Positions 6,808 through 8,457 of a DNA stretch of 8,457 nt are shown piece by piece. The translations under genes were made by a program, and so were the position numbers. The stretch lies in NCBI GenBank assembly GCA_027004335.1, contig JALTID010000115.1, forward strand, positions 1,978 to 10,434. The letters are read 5' to 3'. The notes beneath the pieces are model-generated. The model did no database searches, had not been told where the DNA came from, and was given only the letters and a program-made list of their open reading frames with translations. Within the stretch, counting starts at the first letter, position 1; the number at the start of each line of letters is the position of its first letter. This DNA comes from a bacterium (lineage in GTDB: Bacteria > JALSQH01).

Positions 6808-8455
6808 TTATAAATTCCTTGCCATATCTTTCCTTCAAAAATCTCTTGAGGATTTTTTCTGTAGGGCCATACGGCATTGTCCCCCTCTCTATTATCTTCA
6901 CTTTCCTTGGGGCCTTATATGGAGCAATATGTTCCTTTGCCCATTTTACAAGTTCTTCCTCTGTTACATTTCCATCCTCATGAAGAGTTACAACTGCTAC
7001 AGGGATCTCCTTTTTTATTGGATGGGGAACCCCAAATACTGCTATTTCAAAGATATCTGGATGCTGTCGCATCTCTGCTTCTACCTCAGCAGGAAAAATT
7101 GAATAACCACCTGATTTTATAAGATCCTTCTTTCTATCCATAAAATAGACCCTTCCCCAAAAATCTTTCTTTCCAATATCCCCTGTTCTAAACCATCCAT
7201 CTGGGGTAAAGCTTTCCTTTGTCTTTTCAGGATTTTTCCAGTAACCTTTGGTAACTCCAGGCCCTTTCACAACAACCTCACCTGTCTTGCCAGAGGGAAG
7301 TTTTTCCCCATTTTCATCAATAATTCTTATCTTCATCGGAGGAACAGGCCATCCTATGCAACCAGGCTTACATCTAAGAACAGGAAGAGGAACCTTTAAA
7401 GTTGCTATTCCAGATAATTCAACCATTCCATACGCTTCTAAAAAAAGGGGCTTAATCCTTAAAGGACCCAGTCGCACCAGAGCTCCATATTTCCTCATCT
7501 CCTCAACATACTCAGGAGGCATAGCATCAGCAGCACTTGCCCAGATTCTAACAGAGGAAAGATCATATTCTCCATTGTTCCTCCTTAATTCATCTATCAT
7601 CATTCCATACATTGCAGGCACTCCCACAAATACAGTAATTCTATTTTTTGTAATCACTTTCAGCACCTTCTTTGCCTCAAAATGCTTAATCAGGTAACCC
7701 TTCACATTGGCAAAAGTTCCTAAAATAGCCACTGCTGTTCCCATTATATGTGCAAAAGGGAGAGAAAAGATTCCCAAGTCAGATTTTCTTGTGGGAATCA
7801 CTATTCCTGCCATTTTTTGTCCCTGTATTAAACTCCTGCTGGTAGTAATAGCACCCTTTGGCTTGCCTGTAGTCCCAGATGTATAGAAAATTCCAACAGG
7901 ATCCCCTGGCTTCATATCAACAGGGGATAACTCTATAGGCTCCCCCTCTATGCCTATATCAAGGCTTTCTACTCCATCCAGTACAGTATCAGCAGGGCCA
8001 GCCATTATCAAGTTTTCAATATAGGAAACATTTTTCAATTCCTTAATATTTTCATCAAAAACATATCTATCAAAAATAAAAAACCTTGCACCACTATCTT
8101 TAAGGATATAATCAATTTCTCCAAGTCTCAGCATGGAATTTATAGGTAAAGCGATTGCGCCAATTTTAAAAATAGCAAGCATTATCATAAACATATCTGC
8201 GTTATTCTCCATGCAAACAGCAACTATGTCTTCTCTTTTAACTCCTGCATCCTTTAGAAAATTACCCACTCTATTTATAAATTTCATGGCATCAGTGGCA
8301 TAGATTGTGTCACTTGCTAACACCTTATACCGCAAAGGGGACTCAAGTATGGAAGTGATCCTGTCACCATAATAATCCATCAACTTTTCAGTAAAATTGG
8401 CTGCTGTGAAATTTTTATCTCTTAATACTCTGAATTTTTCAACTATAATTCCCAT
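6800..8455 (-). CDS. AMP-dependent acyl-CoA synthetase (long-chain fatty acid-CoA ligase-like)
   Basis: This 551-residue ANL-superfamily enzyme should activate a carboxylic acid with ATP to an acyl-adenylate and pass it to CoA. The phosphate-binding loop is YTSGTTGKPKG (191-201). The adenine-binding motif reads EAYGMVE (340-346), with Val345 where Thr is usual and the Glu346 kept. GWFRTGD ends at Asp426, the hinge and A8 region DRKKDLIKSGG is at 440-450, and the catalytic lysine is Lys534 in PTEKILKR. Overall it resembles fatty acyl-CoA ligases of the FadD/caiC-like group, but the substrate cannot be fixed. No membrane segment or signal peptide is evident. The first ATG is at 8455-8453, two bases from the edge, so the ribosome-binding site is unseen and an earlier start is possible. 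It ends inside the 3' end of the convergent TetR gene, a possible regulator of it. Confidence 0.9.
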   Translation of the reverse strand: MGIIVEKFRVLRDKNFTAANFTEKLMDYYGDRITSILESPLRYKVLASDTIYATDAMKFINRVGNFLKDAGVKREDIVAVCMENNADMFMIMLAIFKIGAIALPINSMLRLGEIDYILKDSGARFFIFDRYVFDENIKELKNVSYIENLIMAGPADTVLDGVESLDIGIEGEPIELSPVDMKPGDPVGIFYTSGTTGKPKGAITTSRSLIQGQKMAGIVIPTRKSDLGIFSLPFAHIMGTAVAILGTFANVKGYLIKHFEAKKVLKVITKNRITVFVGVPAMYGMMIDELRRNNGEYDLSSVRIWASAADAMPPEYVEEMRKYGALVRLGPLRIKPLFLEAYGMVELSGIATLKVPLPVLRCKPGCIGWPVPPMKIRIIDENGEKLPSGKTGEVVVKGPGVTKGYWKNPEKTKESFTPDGWFRTGDIGKKDFWGRVYFMDRKKDLIKSGGYSIFPAEVEAEMRQHPDIFEIAVFGVPHPIKKEIPVAVVTLHEDGNVTEEELVKWAKEHIAPYKAPRKVKIIERGTMPYGPTEKILKRFLKERYGKEFIIS

Positions 8456-8457
8456 TT

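Noticed and set aside
6837-6858. Inverted repeat AAAAATC/GATTTTT followed by T residues as a terminator for the TetR gene
   Set aside because: The stem is nearly all A-T, and the site lies inside the ligase coding sequence, where the bases are explained by codons for K, I and L. It is too weak to call.
7248-7697. 149-codon plus-strand frame opposite the acyl-CoA ligase
   Set aside because: The minus strand encodes conserved ANL motifs across the same bases, and the plus-strand product has no family features.

Overview
The window looks like chromosomal DNA from an AT-rich, lysine- and isoleucine-rich bacterium with an outer membrane or at least lipoprotein sorting. The evidence for this is a very large secreted lipoprotein with FN3 repeats, next to bacterial-type ffh and gltX genes with sigma70-like promoters. 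I cannot place it taxonomically from the sequence. A thermophilic or sediment-type uncultured diderm lineage is a guess based only on composition and on the style of the FN3 repeats.

Layout. (1) 1-222, minus strand: the first 74 codons of ffh, the SRP GTPase, running off the left edge. (2) 223-374: a 152-bp divergent intergenic region with a good promoter for ffh and only a poor one for the rightward gene. (3) 375-4679, plus: a 1434-residue lipoprotein with a lipobox at Cys18, eight FN3-like repeats and a roughly 600-residue C-terminal half that resembles a beta-propeller. (4) 4681-6162, plus: gltX, glutamyl-tRNA synthetase, with its own strong promoter in the 49-bp gap after the lipoprotein gene. 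(5) 6155-6807, plus: a TetR-family regulator whose promoter sits over the end of gltX and whose predicted start of transcription lies in a 16-bp near-palindrome, a likely operator. (6) 6800-8455, minus: an acyl-CoA synthetase-like ANL enzyme, convergent with the TetR gene and overlapping it by 8 bp.

How the parts relate. Ffh and GltX are housekeeping proteins with no visible functional tie to their neighbours. Ffh targets membrane proteins, but its placement beside the lipoprotein gene may be chance. The TetR regulator and the acyl-CoA ligase form a plausible pair, because many TetR proteins control fatty-acid activation and degradation and respond to acyl-CoA. The convergent arrangement does not prove it. 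There are no tRNA or rRNA genes, mobile elements, CRISPR arrays or obvious strong terminators. The least ordinary items are the lipoprotein, including a pair of cysteines that appears or disappears together from repeat to repeat, and the TetR operator candidate. I do not see a convincing new multi-gene system here.
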